From the NCBI GenBank assembly GCA_017429265.1, contig JAFRPG010000090.1, positions 1 to 64,000 on the forward strand: 64,000 bases of DNA. The letters run 5' to 3'. Source of the stretch: Clostridia bacterium. Its GTDB lineage: Bacteria > Bacillota > Clostridia > Christensenellales > Aristaeellaceae. The position numbers and the translations under genes are program-made. This document shows positions 26,605 to 35,853 of the stretch, in pieces. Within the stretch, counting starts at the first letter, position 1; each line of letters starts with the position of its first letter. The notes beneath the pieces are model-generated. The model ran no database searches, was not told the DNA's origin, and saw only the letters and a list, made by a program, of their open reading frames with translations.

Positions 26605-27300
26605 TCAGTCGTTGTCCGGCCGCTGCTGGAAGACGGGGCTTCCGCTGCTCGTACGCCAGTGTGCGTTGTCATTGAACAGCTCGATCCGGGGATGTACGTA
26701 TTCCCCCTTGCGAACCGGGAACTCAAGAATAATGATCGAGGTGAAGTCGTAGGGCAGGACCGTCATGACATAGGGCATCGGAAGGGAGAGCAGGTGTGCC
26801 AGCGCGCAGCCGCCGGATCCGCCATGGCTGAAGACGGCGATCGTCTCACGCTTGTCCGTCATGCAGAGATAGCGGTTCCTGTCATGCCGGTAGTGCTGCG
26901 TGAGCAGGAACTCGTCGAAGGCTTCGCTGATCATGTCGTAATACGGCGTGATCGTGTTGTCACGGTACCAGGGGTGCGTCCGCCAGTCCTGACGGCAGAA
27001 GTCATAGTTCTGTTCGGTCAGCATCCGGTTGCTGAGTGTCCACGGATGGCCTTCATCCGGCACGCCTTCACCGCCCCAGCTGACCTCATGCATAAAGGGG
27101 AGCACCTGCACCTCCAGACCCAGGCGCTTCGCGGTGAAGGAGGCTGTCTCGTATGCGCGGCCCATAGGGGAGGCGTAGACGGCGCTGATCCCCTCGGGAA
27201 CCAGCCTCTCCGCGCAGGCTTCGGCCTGCCTCCTGCCCTCCGCGGTCAGACAGTCATTCAGATAATCGGGTTCTCCGTGACGGACAAAGATGATTCTCAT
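26605..27300 (-). CDS. Histidine phosphatase family protein
   Basis: A 231-residue phosphoglycerate-mutase-fold phosphatase. IIFVRHGEPDYLND gives the catalytic RHG near residue 7-9; VYASPMGRAYETA the second Arg; MHEVSWGGEG the Glu region; and VFSHGGSGGCA the second His. Substrate unknown. GAGGAGAAAC is the ribosome-binding site. First gene of a two-gene operon with the GH26 mannanase, so a sugar-phosphate substrate is possible. Confidence 0.87.
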   Translation of the reverse strand: MRIIFVRHGEPDYLNDCLTAEGRRQAEACAERLVPEGISAVYASPMGRAYETASFTAKRLGLEVQVLPFMHEVSWGGEGVPDEGHPWTLSNRMLTEQNYDFCRQDWRTHPWYRDNTITPYYDMISEAFDEFLLTQHYRHDRNRYLCMTDKRETIAVFSHGGSGGCALAHLLSLPMPYVMTVLPYDFTSIIILEFPVRKGEYVHPRIELFNDNAHWRTSSGSPVFQQRPDND

Positions 27301-27332
27301 GCCGGTTTCTCCTCTTTGTGGTTTGTAACGGA

Positions 27333-27361
27333 ATTGTACCATGAAAAAAAGCGCAGAGCAA
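27333..27361 (-). promoter_or_regulatory. Promoter of the phosphatase-GH26 operon
   Basis: On the minus strand, TTGCTC at 27356-27361, a 17-bp spacer and TACAAT at 27333-27338. Confidence 0.6.
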
Positions 27362-27397
27362 GTCCCGATCCGTCGAGAATTGCCGATGAACCGTCAG

Positions 27398-27426
27398 AAA
27401 AAAACGCGGCGCATCACGCAGCCGCG
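27398..27426 (-). terminator. pyr operon terminator
   Basis: On the minus strand CGCGGC (27421-27426) pairs with GCCGCG (27405-27410) and seven T residues follow, 15 bp after pyrI. Confidence 0.85.
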
Positions 27427-27440
27427 CTTGGGGATCCGAA

Positions 27441-27854
27441 TCAGCGTTCCGCGTCGCAGTAGACGCAGCGGTAGACGCGTCCGGCCGGGTTCACCAGGCG
27501 GAAGACCTGGTCGAGAGAGGATTCCGTCGTCGTGATGCAGCGCGGATTACGGCACCGGATCACGTTGGTCAGGCGCTCCGGGAGAGCCAGGTGCTTCTTC
27601 TCCCGGATCCTGCCGTCCTCGATGATGTTGACGGTGATCCCCGGATCCAGGTAGCCCAGGACGTCGAGGTCGATGTCGATGTCGTCGTCGATCTTGAGGA
27701 TGTCCTTTTTGCCCATGGCTTGGCTCTTGACATTCCGGATGATGGCCACTGAGCAGGGGAGGCTCTCCAGCCCGAGGGCCTGATAGATCTCCATGCTGCG
27801 GCCGGCCTCGATGTGGTCCAGCACGATGCCTCTGCGGATCGAGTCGATATTCAT
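27441..27854 (-). CDS. pyrI: Aspartate carbamoyltransferase regulatory subunit
   Basis: Nucleotide-binding regulatory subunit of ATCase (137 residues). [24 protein letters not shown] is the effector-binding start. The zinc site is CRNPRC (Cys, Cys) plus YRCVYC (Cys, Cys) near the C-terminus, which docks onto PyrB. The ATG overlaps the pyrB stop by ATGA and uses GGAGGTG. Its presence implies allosteric feedback by CTP/ATP, unlike Bacillus, which lacks pyrI. Confidence 0.95.
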   Translation of the reverse strand: MNIDSIRRGIVLDHIEAGRSMEIYQALGLESLPCSVAIIRNVKSQAMGKKDILKIDDDIDIDLDVLGYLDPGITVNIIEDGRIREKKHLALPERLTNVIRCRNPRCITTTESSLDQVFRLVNPAGRVYRCVYCDAER

Positions 27855-28765
27855 TCGCACACCTCCAGCAGGCGGGTGATCAGTGCCATCCGCACGTAGC
27901 GTCCGTTTCTCACCTGGGTGAAGTAGACCGCGCGGGGGTCGCTGTCCACTTTGGAGGAAATCTCGTTGACACGGGGCAGCGGATGCATGACGCGAAGACG
28001 GCTGTCCGCCAGCCGCAGTTTTTCGGGCGTGAGGACGTAGGTGTCCTTCAGGCGGACGTAATCGGCCTCGTTGAAGAAGCGCTCGCGCTGCACGCGGGTC
28101 ATGTAGAGGATGTCAAGCTCTGGGAGCACGCTTTCCATCTGCTCGACCTCGCAGAACTCGATGTTCTTCGCGCGGAGCATCTCGGTCAGATACTCCGGGA
28201 CACGCAGTTCAGGCGGGGAGATCATGACGAAGCGCACGTTGGGATACCGGCTCATGGCTGAGATCAGCGAATGCACGGTCCGGCCGAATTTGAGGTCGCC
28301 GCACAGACCGATCGTCAGGCTGTCCAGGCGGCCCATCTCCCGGCGGATCGTCATCAGGTCGGTCAGGGTCTGGGTCGGATGGTTGTGACCGCCGTCGCCG
28401 GCATTGATGATCGGCACGTCAGAGCAGAGGGAAGCGGCCACCGGCGCACCCTCCTTCGGGTGGCGCATGGCGATGATGTCGCAGTAGCAGGAGACCGTGC
28501 GGATCGTGTCCTGCAGGGATTCTCCCTTGGCGGTGGAGGAGGAGTCGGCCGAGGCAAAGCCCAGCACGTTCCCGCCCATGGTCAGCATGGCGGACTCGAA
28601 AGACAGTCGCGTGCGGGTGCTCGGCTCAAAGAAGAGAGTGCCGAGGATGCGTCCGCGCTGGCTGTCCGCGTAGCGCTCGCGGTGGGCGATCATGTCGTCG
28701 GCCAAATCCAGCAGGCCGTCGATCTCGGTCAGCTCCAGATCGGTGATATCAATCAGATGGCGCAT
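27851..28765 (-). CDS. pyrB: Aspartate carbamoyltransferase catalytic subunit
   Basis: Condenses carbamoyl phosphate and aspartate to carbamoyl aspartate. 304 residues. [14 protein letters not shown] (about 47-60) is the carbamoyl-phosphate signature; [27 protein letters not shown], and [10 protein letters not shown] near 265 are all present. It lies 13 bp after pyrE and overlaps pyrI. Confidence 0.97.
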   Translation of the reverse strand: MRHLIDITDLELTEIDGLLDLADDMIAHRERYADSQRGRILGTLFFEPSTRTRLSFESAMLTMGGNVLGFASADSSSTAKGESLQDTIRTVSCYCDIIAMRHPKEGAPVAASLCSDVPIINAGDGGHNHPTQTLTDLMTIRREMGRLDSLTIGLCGDLKFGRTVHSLISAMSRYPNVRFVMISPPELRVPEYLTEMLRAKNIEFCEVEQMESVLPELDILYMTRVQRERFFNEADYVRLKDTYVLTPEKLRLADSRLRVMHPLPRVNEISSKVDSDPRAVYFTQVRNGRYVRMALITRLLEVCE

Positions 28766-28778
28766 GCTTCCTCCTCGT

Positions 28779-29414
28779 TCAGGCGCGGATCCAGCTCTCG
28801 TCCGACGGATTGTCCCGGAAGGCCGTCAGACGGGCAATATCCTCCTGCCGGATGTATCCCTCCTCGGCCGCGACCCGGCAGAGGACGTCGAAGTTGGACA
28901 GGCTGTGGTTTTCGACATTCGCGGCGGCGAGGCGTTCCAGGCCCTTTTTCATGCCGTAGGTGAAGATGGAGACGATGCCGAGGACTTCCGCGCCGGCTTC
29001 CCGCAGGACGTCGACCACCTCGAGCACGGAGCCGCCGGTGGAGATCAGGTCCTCGACCACCACGACCTTTGTGCCGGGCTCCAGCTTGCCCTCGATCTGG
29101 TTGCCGCGGCCGTGATCTTTGTGACCGGAGCGCACATAGCCCATCGGAAGGCCCATCAGGTGGGCGGTGATGGCGGCGTGGGCAATGCCGGCCGTGCTGG
29201 TACCCTCGAGCGTTTCGACGTCCGGATAGTATGCGCGGATCAGCCCGGCGAGACCTTCCTCCACGTGGGTGCGGACCTCCGGGGCGGTGAGGGTCAGACG
29301 ATTGTCGCAATAGATCGGGCTTTTGATCCCGCTGGCCCAGGTGAAGGGCTGGTCCGGCCGCAGAAAGACGGCGCCGATGGAGAGGAGGTCTCTGGCAATC
29401 TGCTGTTCGGTCAT
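28779..29414 (-). CDS. pyrE: Orotate phosphoribosyltransferase
   Basis: Joins orotate and PRPP to give OMP. 211 residues of the type I phosphoribosyltransferase fold, with the PRPP loop [18 protein letters not shown] near 121-138 and [16 protein letters not shown] near the N-terminus. AGAAAGGAGCTACACC provides a ribosome-binding site. Gap to pyrF is 29 bp. Confidence 0.96.
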   Translation of the reverse strand: MTEQQIARDLLSIGAVFLRPDQPFTWASGIKSPIYCDNRLTLTAPEVRTHVEEGLAGLIRAYYPDVETLEGTSTAGIAHAAITAHLMGLPMGYVRSGHKDHGRGNQIEGKLEPGTKVVVVEDLISTGGSVLEVVDVLREAGAEVLGIVSIFTYGMKKGLERLAAANVENHSLSNFDVLCRVAAEEGYIRQEDIARLTAFRDNPSDESWIRA

Positions 29415-29443
29415 GGTGTAGCTCCTTTCATGCAGTCGGCTTC

Positions 29444-30142
29444 TCAGCCGAGGAATTCGTTGAGGCAGCGCTGCCAGGCAGCAACGGGATCGGCAGAGGC
29501 CGTGATCGGACGGCCGACCACAATGAAGTCGCTGCCGCCCTCACGGGCCCTGGCGGGCGTCATCACGCGGCGCTGGTCATCGGCTGCGCTGTCGGCAAAA
29601 CGGATGCCGGGCGTGACGGTCAGGAAGCCGTCTCCGCAGGCGTCCTTGACAAGGCGCGCCTCGAGGGGCGAGCAGACGACACCGGACAGGCCGGCGGTCT
29701 GTGCGTTGCGGGCATAGTGCGCGACCGTCTCCGGCATGGTGGCCGGGATCAGGAGCTCGTCGTGCATCCGCTGCTCATCGGTGGAGGTCAGCTGAGTCAC
29801 GGCGAGCAGCAGGGGCGACGTGCCGTCCGGGCGGGTCAGTCCCTCCTTCGCCGCCTGCATCATGGCGATGGTGCCGGCCGCGTGGAGGTTGGTCATGTCC
29901 ACATCGAGACGGGAGAGCACGCGCATGGCCTTCTGCACGGTATTGGGGATGTCGTGCAGCTTGAGATCCAGGAAGATCCGGTGTCCGCGCGCCTTGATCT
30001 CGCGCACGATGTCCGGGCCTTCGGCATAGAAGAGCTCCATGCCGATCTTCACGTAGGGCTTGCTGCCGCGGAAGAGATCGAGGAAGGAGAGCGTTTTCTC
30101 GCGGTTCTCAAAGTCGAGGGCAATGATGACGTCCTGGGGCAT
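29444..30142 (-). CDS. pyrF: Orotidine 5'-phosphate decarboxylase
   Basis: Converts OMP to UMP. 232 residues with [27 protein letters not shown] and the catalytic [13 protein letters not shown] (Asp-x-Lys-x-x-Asp), plus TPGIRF and IVVGRPIT at the phosphate site. The ATG at 30142 is chosen over a farther start because AGGAGGTTCCC lies just upstream. Confidence 0.96.
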   Translation of the reverse strand: MPQDVIIALDFENREKTLSFLDLFRGSKPYVKIGMELFYAEGPDIVREIKARGHRIFLDLKLHDIPNTVQKAMRVLSRLDVDMTNLHAAGTIAMMQAAKEGLTRPDGTSPLLLAVTQLTSTDEQRMHDELLIPATMPETVAHYARNAQTAGLSGVVCSPLEARLVKDACGDGFLTVTPGIRFADSAADDQRRVMTPARAREGGSDFIVVGRPITASADPVAAWQRCLNEFLG

Positions 30143-30162
30143 GTCGGGAACCTCCTTTTCGG

Positions 30163-31068
30163 TCACACACGGGTAATCTCGCTCAGCGAGCGGATGCCGA
30201 GCTTTTCCATCTCAGCGGGAAGGGATTCAAGGATGTGCGGGCAGGCCATCGGATCGACCAGATTGGCCGCGCCGATCTGCACGGCTTTGGCGCCCGCCAT
30301 CAGCATTTCGAGCACATCCCACGCCGTGGAGATGCCGCCCATGCCGATCACGGGGACGGAGACGGCTCCGGTCACCTGCCATACCATCCGCAGGGCGACC
30401 GGGAAGATGCCGGGTCCGGAATACCCGCCGACGGAGTTGGCGAGCACCGGCCTGCGGCGCTTCAGATCGATGCGCATGCCGAGCAGCGTGTTGATGAGCG
30501 ACAGACCGTCGGCCCCGGCGTCCTCGCAGGCGCGGGCGATGGAGACGATGTCGGTCACGTTGGGGGAGAGCTTCATGTATACCGGCTTGGTGGCCACCTC
30601 GCGGACGGCGCGCGTCACGGCGGCCGCAGCGGACGGATCGGTGCCGAAGGCCATCCCGCCATGCCGGACGTTGGGGCAGGAGATGTTGATCTCGAGGATC
30701 TCCACCTGCTCCTCCCGGGTCAGCTTTTCCGCGCAGCGGACATACTCCTCGATCGAAAAACCGCTGATATTGGCGATGATGGGCCCGTGGAAAACACGGC
30801 GCAGGGCAGGCAGTTCCTCCGCGATCACATGATCGACGCCGGGGTTCTGCAGGCCGACGCTGTTGAGCATGCCGGCCGGGCACTCCGCGATGCGCGGCGT
30901 CGGATTCCCGAAGCGCGCTTCGGCCGTCGTGCCCTTGAAGGAGATGGCGCCCAGCAGATCCAGATCGTACCAGGGCAGGAATTCCTGGCCGAAGCCGAAG
31001 GTCCCGCTGGCGGGGATCAGGGGGTTCCTGAGCGTGAGACTGCCCAATCTGACCGACAGATCCGTCAT
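30163..31068 (-). CDS. pyrD: Dihydroorotate dehydrogenase, class 1B catalytic subunit
   Basis: Oxidises dihydroorotate to orotate; FMN-bound and coupled to NAD through PyrK. 301 residues. [44 protein letters not shown] (catalytic Cys of class 1), [10 protein letters not shown] and the FMN phosphate loops GGYSGPGI and VIGMGGI are clear. The ATG overlaps the pyrK stop by ATGA. Confidence 0.96.
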   Translation of the reverse strand: MTDLSVRLGSLTLRNPLIPASGTFGFGQEFLPWYDLDLLGAISFKGTTAEARFGNPTPRIAECPAGMLNSVGLQNPGVDHVIAEELPALRRVFHGPIIANISGFSIEEYVRCAEKLTREEQVEILEINISCPNVRHGGMAFGTDPSAAAAVTRAVREVATKPVYMKLSPNVTDIVSIARACEDAGADGLSLINTLLGMRIDLKRRRPVLANSVGGYSGPGIFPVALRMVWQVTGAVSVPVIGMGGISTAWDVLEMLMAGAKAVQIGAANLVDPMACPHILESLPAEMEKLGIRSLSEITRV

Positions 31069-31793
31069 GACCACATCAGCTCCTCTCCGCGGAAGACCGG
31101 GCCTTCCTTGCAGACCCGGGCAGGCCCGCCCGCTGTCTGAACGGTGCAGCCCATGCAGGCACCGAAGCCGCAGCCCATCCGCTCCTCCAGACTGTAGAGC
31201 TGCGGGACCTGGCCCGCGGTATTGCGGAGGGCTTTCATCATCGGGATCGGACCGCAGGCAGCCAGACTGTCAAAGTCCAGACGCGGCAGCGCATTCGTCA
31301 CCAGCCCTTGCAGGCCGCGGCTTCCGTCCTGGGTCGTGACGGTGACCGGCACACCCAGTGCCTCAAAGTCGTCCAGCAGGAAGACATCGTCCTCCCCGGC
31401 AAAGCCTGCCAGGACGGAGGGCAGTCTGCGCTCTGCCAGCAGCTGACGGCAGAGGCCGAGCAGGGGCGGGAGTCCCACGCCGCCGCCGACCAGCAGCGGA
31501 TGGCAGCCCAGCAGAGAGGCGTCGAAGCCGTTCCCGAGACCGGGCAGAAGATCCAGATCATCGCCCGGCTTGAATGCGGCGAGTTTCTCCGTTCCGGGAC
31601 CGACTGGCTTGTAAACGAGGCGCAGCCTGCCTTCCGTCCACTCGCAGACCGAGATCGGCCTCCGCAGATAGAATCCGGGCACATAGACCTGAACAAACTG
31701 TCCGGGCCGGCGGAACGCGGAAGTGTCGCCGGACAGCCACATGGACAGGACCGTGGCATTCAGCGGCCGGTTTTCGATCACTGTGTATTTCAT
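31065..31793 (-). CDS. pyrK: Dihydroorotate dehydrogenase electron-transfer subunit
   Basis: FAD and [2Fe-2S] protein that links PyrD to NAD+. 242 residues. FYLRRPISVCEW binds FAD, LVGGGVGLPPLL binds NAD, and CGFGACMGCTVQ with a following CKEGPVF supplies the iron-sulfur cysteines. Starts one base inside the pyrC stop (TAATG). Confidence 0.95.
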   Translation of the reverse strand: MKYTVIENRPLNATVLSMWLSGDTSAFRRPGQFVQVYVPGFYLRRPISVCEWTEGRLRLVYKPVGPGTEKLAAFKPGDDLDLLPGLGNGFDASLLGCHPLLVGGGVGLPPLLGLCRQLLAERRLPSVLAGFAGEDDVFLLDDFEALGVPVTVTTQDGSRGLQGLVTNALPRLDFDSLAACGPIPMMKALRNTAGQVPQLYSLEERMGCGFGACMGCTVQTAGGPARVCKEGPVFRGEELMWS

Positions 31794-33094
31794 TATCCCT
31801 CCGTGGAAGCATCCCAGACTGTGCGCTCACCGATGACCGTCAGCCTGCACACCGCGTGAACCGGCCGTCCGGCAAAGGGGGTGGCATGGCCAAGGGAGAC
31901 GAAACGATCCGGATCAACGATGGATGACGCATGGAGATCGAAAGCCGTCATCTCCAGACGGTCGCCGGGCTCGATCCCGCCGCCCAGGCGGAAGCGCTCC
32001 CGCGGACGGTAGCACAGCCGGTCGATCAGCACGCCCAGCGGGACCTTGCCGGTCTCCGCCAGGTAGGTGTACAGAACGGGGAAGGCCGCCTCAATGCCCG
32101 TGATGCCCATGGCTGAGCCGGTCAGCCCCTTGGCCTTCTCCTCCGCGCTGTGCGGTGCGTGGTCCGTGGCGATGCAGTCGATCGTGCCGTCGAGCAAAGC
32201 CTCGAGCAGGGCCTCCCTGTCCTCGCGGCCGCGGAGGGGCGGATTCATCTTGAAGCGGCCGCTGTCCGGGGCGTTGGGATCCGCGGGCAGATCATCCTCG
32301 CAGAGCAGCAGGTAGTGCGGCGCGGTCTCGCAGGTGATATTCACGCCATCCGCCTTCGCCCTGCGGATGGCCTCGACGCTCTCCTTCGCGCTGACATGGC
32401 AGACGTGATACCGGCAGCCGGTCTCGCGGCAGAGTTCGATGTCCCGGACGATCGGATCGGTTTCGCTCGCGGACGGGATGCCGGGAAGCCCGTGTTCACT
32501 TGCATAGCGTCCGTCGTGGATGCCGGCGCCCTTCGGGATCAGGCTGACATCCTCGCAGTGCGCGGAGATGATGCTGTCGGCGGCCGCACAGCGGCGCATG
32601 GCTTCGAGCATGGTTTCCCTGTCCCGGACGCCGCGCCCGTCATCGGAGAAGCCTGCCGTATGCCCGGCCATCGCCGCCATGTCGGTGACCTCGCCCTCTC
32701 CGCGCTGCCCCATCGTGATGCAGCCGTAGGGGAGGACCCGGATCACGGCGTCGCGGTCGATGATGGCCTGCTCTGCGGCCAGATGTTCCGGCGTGTCCGG
32801 CGGCGGATCCAGGTTGGGCATGGCGCAGACAACGGTGTAGCCGCCTCTCGCGCAAGCCCGGCTTCCGCTCGCGATGGTCTCCTTATATGAAAATCCGGGC
32901 TCACGCAGATGCACATGGACATCGGCGAAGCCCGGGAAAACAGCGAGGCCACGGAGGGAAACGACCCGATCGGCGGAAACAGAAACAGCTTCGCCGCGCG
33001 CGATCACGAATCCGTTTTCGGTGACCAATTCCTGCGGAATCGGCCGGCCGCTGACTCTGTTGAAGATCAGTCCGTCCACATAGCGCGTCCGCAA
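31793..33094 (-). CDS. pyrC: Dihydroorotase
   Basis: Cyclises carbamoyl aspartate to dihydroorotate. 433 residues, amidohydrolase fold of the class I type. FADVHVHLREPGF carries the H-x-H metal motif; the later metal ligands lie in SAHCEDVSL and HVCHVSAKES, and CIATDHAPHS gives the catalytic Asp. The start is TTG at 33094, supported by AAGGAGGGG seven bases upstream and by the immediate N-terminus. It heads the operon pyrC-K-D-F-E-B-I, which encodes steps 2-6; carbamoyl-phosphate synthase genes are not here. Confidence 0.95.
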   Translation of the reverse strand: MRTRYVDGLIFNRVSGRPIPQELVTENGFVIARGEAVSVSADRVVSLRGLAVFPGFADVHVHLREPGFSYKETIASGSRACARGGYTVVCAMPNLDPPPDTPEHLAAEQAIIDRDAVIRVLPYGCITMGQRGEGEVTDMAAMAGHTAGFSDDGRGVRDRETMLEAMRRCAAADSIISAHCEDVSLIPKGAGIHDGRYASEHGLPGIPSASETDPIVRDIELCRETGCRYHVCHVSAKESVEAIRRAKADGVNITCETAPHYLLLCEDDLPADPNAPDSGRFKMNPPLRGREDREALLEALLDGTIDCIATDHAPHSAEEKAKGLTGSAMGITGIEAAFPVLYTYLAETGKVPLGVLIDRLCYRPRERFRLGGGIEPGDRLEMTAFDLHASSIVDPDRFVSLGHATPFAGRPVHAVCRLTVIGERTVWDASTEG

Positions 33095-33123
33095 GCGAAC
33101 CCCTCCTTCCGTGCGTTCGGCTC

Positions 33124-33152
33124 ATTATAGCGGAAGAAGCCTCCGATTGCAA
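33124..33152 (-). promoter_or_regulatory. pyr operon promoter with short leader
   Basis: On the minus strand TTGCAA at 33147-33152, a 17-bp spacer and TATAAT at 33124-33129. The leader to the pyrC TTG is only about 20-25 nt, with no room for a PyrR attenuator. Confidence 0.75.
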
Positions 33153-33176
33153 GTACTTTTTTCGGGCGACGGATAA

Positions 33177-33199
33177 CTCCTCCGCGGGGTGCGGAGGAG
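33177..33199 (-). terminator. Terminator-like hairpin after the SH3 gene
   Basis: CTCCTCCGC at 33177-33185 and GCGGAGGAG at 33191-33199 form a 9-bp stem with a 5-base loop. The T-run on the minus strand is weak. Confidence 0.5.
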
Positions 33200-33234
33200 G
33201 TGATGGTTCAGTCAGGTATCTGTTCCGGAGTGGA

Positions 33235-33804
33235 TCACATGCGGATCATGTAGTCGTTGGCGACGTAGCCGGTCATGCCGGTCGCGAGGTCGATGACCTG
33301 GCTCCAGGTCTTGCCGACTGCGATGACCTGCAGAAAGTCACCGGCGGACAGGCGGCGGATCATCTTCGCGGTCTTGTTGGGGATGGTGCGCAGTCCGACG
33401 CTGTCCATGGTCTTGTCGTTCAGGGCTTTCGCGGACACGATGTAGGGGGTCACGGCGCGGAAGCCGTCGTCGCGCTCGGTGATCTCATACTTGCCGGGCT
33501 TCCGGTTCTGCAGGAACTTTGTCATCACGAAGCCGCCGCTGGTGTGACCGCTGGTCGTTACATAGGCCCAGCCTTTGGGGGCCGCCACACCGCTGTCGAT
33601 GCAGACGCAGGTGCCGCAGTCGAGACGGTAGAGGATCTTGCTGCCGGTCTTGGGTTCGGTGCGGACGTTCAGGCGCTTGCCGTCGGCGCAATTGACCCAC
33701 ATCGTGGCATAGGGCTCGGCGGGTTCCTCGGCGGAGGCAAACATGGGGATCATCAGGGTCAGAGCAGTCATCAGGGCGATCAGAAGAGCGAACATCTTCT
33801 TCAT
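33235..33804 (-). CDS. Secreted protein with bacterial SH3-like domains
   Basis: A 189-residue exported protein with a signal peptide (about 1-25, ending ASA). Residues about 33-95 (ADGKRLNVRTEPKTGSKILYRL, then GWAYVTTSGHTSGGFV) form one SH3b domain; about 115-188 (SVGLRTIPNKTAKMIRRLSAGD, then MTGYVANDYM) form a second. Such domains bind peptidoglycan; no catalytic domain is present. The ATG at 33804 has AAAGGAAAT upstream. A GTCAGGC hairpin lies in its leader. Confidence 0.85.
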   Translation of the reverse strand: MKKMFALLIALMTALTLMIPMFASAEEPAEPYATMWVNCADGKRLNVRTEPKTGSKILYRLDCGTCVCIDSGVAAPKGWAYVTTSGHTSGGFVMTKFLQNRKPGKYEITERDDGFRAVTPYIVSAKALNDKTMDSVGLRTIPNKTAKMIRRLSAGDFLQVIAVGKTWSQVIDLATGMTGYVANDYMIRM

Positions 33805-33855
33805 GGCGGTATTTCCTTTCATCAATGCCGTTTGCGCAGCAGTTATTTCTTATCC

Positions 33856-33878
33856 GTCAGGCTTTTTATCGGCCTGAC
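33856..33878 (-). other. Leader hairpin upstream of the SH3-protein gene
   Basis: GTCAGGC at 33856-33862 pairs with GCCTGAC at 33872-33878 around a 9-base loop. It sits in the 5' untranslated region; no T-run follows in the gene direction. Confidence 0.45.
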
Positions 33879-33962
33879 ATCCCTTTATACGCCGCATCAT
33901 CCCGGGATGGCAGTGAAAAAACCAGAAATAACGGAAAAAGAAAGGCTCTTCACGGAAAGTTC

Positions 33963-34213
33963 GGGAAAACCATATGGGAGGGGTTCGCGCTCTGCGGAGC
34001 GCGCCAGGGGCTTTCCGATCGCCCCTGGACCCTTCGGGGCCGTCTCTTTCTTGTCAGTTGTCGGGTAAAGCTGAGAGCATAGCCTGTCATTCCATCAAAA
34101 ACCTGACAATTCCCAAGAATTATTTTGCGGGACGGCCCCGAAGGAGTCCAGAGGGCGATCGGAAAGCCCTCTGGTGCGCCCGCAGGCGCATTCCCTCACC
34201 AACGGAGTTTCCC
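33963..34213. repeat. Large imperfect palindromic intergenic repeat (MITE- or REP-like)
   Basis: A left arm (33963-34057) and right arm (34103-34213) are imperfect inverted copies around a 45-bp centre. Shared blocks, read outside in, are GGGAAA/TTTCCC at the tips, the GAGGG/CCCTC pair, GGGCTTTCCGATCGCCC-like cores, TTCGGGGCCGTC, and TTGTCAG/CTGACAA at the inner ends. Each arm also folds on itself (CCAGGGGC with GCCCCTGG; CGCGCT with AGCGCG). There is no ORF. The interval 33830-34231 holds only this element. Confidence 0.75.
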
Positions 34214-34231
34214 TGACGAAACGTGAAGAAC

Positions 34232-34270
34232 TAAAAGAAAGAGCGTGACGGAAATCCATCATGCTCTTTC
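34232..34270 (-). terminator. thrC terminator
   Basis: On the minus strand GAAAGAGC (34263-34270) pairs with GCTCTTTC (34237-34244), followed by TTTTAG. Confidence 0.8.
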
Positions 34271-34289
34271 CGAAACGGACTCTTTCGGA

Positions 34290-35780
34290 TCATGCCAGGA
34301 CGGCATCCGCCATCGAGGCCGGATCCTTGGCGCAGACGGCGGTGTGGCGGACGGGAAGCTCCCGAAGCGCCCTGACCTGCGGGGGCACCGGGACACCGGT
34401 CAGCTGTTCAAGCTTGTCCGCGCAGGCAAACGCGTCGAGGCCGGCGACGCTCTCCGCACCGGAGAGGGCGGCGAGGACGTCGGCGCAGAACTTGTAGGGG
34501 CTGGCGGTGGAGACGACCACCGCGGGCGTCTGATCATGGGTCCGATAGCGGTAGTCGGCCAGAACACGGGCCGCGACGGCCGTGTGCGTATCCACCACGC
34601 ATCCGGTGCGCGCATAGAGCGCCGCGATCTCCGCGGCGGTCTGCTTGTCGTCGGCACATCCCGCGGCAAAGGTCTTGGACAGCTCCTCCCGGCGCTGATC
34701 GCCGATCGAGTAGCTGCCGGACTCTTTCAGCTGACGCATCCAGACGCTGACCAGTTCTCCGTCGCGGTCGGCGATCTCGTACAGGAGACGCTCCAGGTTC
34801 GAGGACACAAGGATGTCCATGGACGGGGAGGTCGTCCTGAAGAAGACGCGGTGGGTCGAGTAGATGCCCGTGTCGAAGAAGTCGGTGAGTACGTTGTTGC
34901 GGTTGCTGGCACAGATCAGGCGGTGAACGGGCAGGCCCATGTTCTTCGCGTACCAGGCGGCCAGGATATCGCCGAAATTGCCGGTGGGCACCACGAAGTT
35001 TACGAGTTCTCCGCAGGCGATGGCGCCGCTGGCCGCGAGATCCGCATAGGCGCTGAAGTAATAGACGACCTGCGGCACCAGCCGGCCGAAGTTGATGCTG
35101 TTGGCGGAGGAGAGAACACGCCCGGAGGCGTTCATGCGGTCTGCGAACTCTTTGGAAGCAAAGAGGTTCTTGACGCCGGTCTGCGCGTCGTCAAAGTTGC
35201 CCTCCACGGCGATGACCCGCGTGTTGCTGCCGCCGGTGGTAGTCATCTGCAGCTGCTGAACGGCACTCACGCCTTTCTTCGGGTAGAAGACGGTGCAGGA
35301 CGTCCCGGGCACATCGCGGAACCCTTCCAGCGCGGCCTTGCCGGTATCGCCGCTGGTCGCCACAAGGATGCTGATCTCGCGCTGCTCACCGTTCTTGCGC
35401 GCAGCGTCGCGGACGAGATGGGGGAGCAGCTGCAGGGCCATGTCCTTGAAAGCGAGGGTCGGACCGTGGAAGAGTTCCAGGAGCCATGTGTTGCTGTCCA
35501 GATGGCGCATCGGCGCGATGGCGGGATCATCGAAGCGGTCCGCCGAGTAGGCCGCGGCGGTCGCTTCCTCGATCTGCTGCGGCGTGTAGTCCTCCAGGTA
35601 CAGGGAGAGCACGGCCGCGGCGCGCTTCGCATAGGGGATCTGCGCGAGTGCGGCGATCCACTGCCGACTGACCTGCGGAAACATCGCGGGCACATAGAGG
35701 CCGCCGTTGGGCGCCAAACCGGCCAGGATGGCCTGGGAAGCCGTGACGACCGTGCCGCCGCGTGTGGAGAAATAGGACAT
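34290..35780 (-). CDS. thrC: Threonine synthase
   Basis: PLP enzyme that converts O-phosphohomoserine to threonine. 496 residues, the longer class without SAM regulation. YFSTRGG opens the protein; LELFHGPTLAFKDMALQ contains the PLP Lys (near 111), and VATSGDTGKAALEG, NSINFGRLVPQVVYY and VPTGNFGDILAAWYAK follow. The ATG at 35780 has GGAGGGAGC upstream. It is read as a single gene after the P-loop protein; no T-box or thr leader is apparent. Confidence 0.95.
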   Translation of the reverse strand: MSYFSTRGGTVVTASQAILAGLAPNGGLYVPAMFPQVSRQWIAALAQIPYAKRAAAVLSLYLEDYTPQQIEEATAAAYSADRFDDPAIAPMRHLDSNTWLLELFHGPTLAFKDMALQLLPHLVRDAARKNGEQREISILVATSGDTGKAALEGFRDVPGTSCTVFYPKKGVSAVQQLQMTTTGGSNTRVIAVEGNFDDAQTGVKNLFASKEFADRMNASGRVLSSANSINFGRLVPQVVYYFSAYADLAASGAIACGELVNFVVPTGNFGDILAAWYAKNMGLPVHRLICASNRNNVLTDFFDTGIYSTHRVFFRTTSPSMDILVSSNLERLLYEIADRDGELVSVWMRQLKESGSYSIGDQRREELSKTFAAGCADDKQTAAEIAALYARTGCVVDTHTAVAARVLADYRYRTHDQTPAVVVSTASPYKFCADVLAALSGAESVAGLDAFACADKLEQLTGVPVPPQVRALRELPVRHTAVCAKDPASMADAVLA

Positions 35781-35803
35781 GCTGCTCCCTCCGATCATCA
35801 AAT

Positions 35804-35825
35804 GGGACGGCATCTCTGCCGTCCC
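35804..35825 (-). terminator. Hairpin between the P-loop gene and thrC
   Basis: GGGACGGCA and TGCCGTCCC form a perfect 9-bp stem with a 4-base loop, followed on the minus strand by ATTTGAT. It may be a weak terminator or a regulatory hairpin in the thrC leader. Confidence 0.5.
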
Positions 35826-35853
35826 GTCAAGGACTTTTGAGAACCCGGGCATC

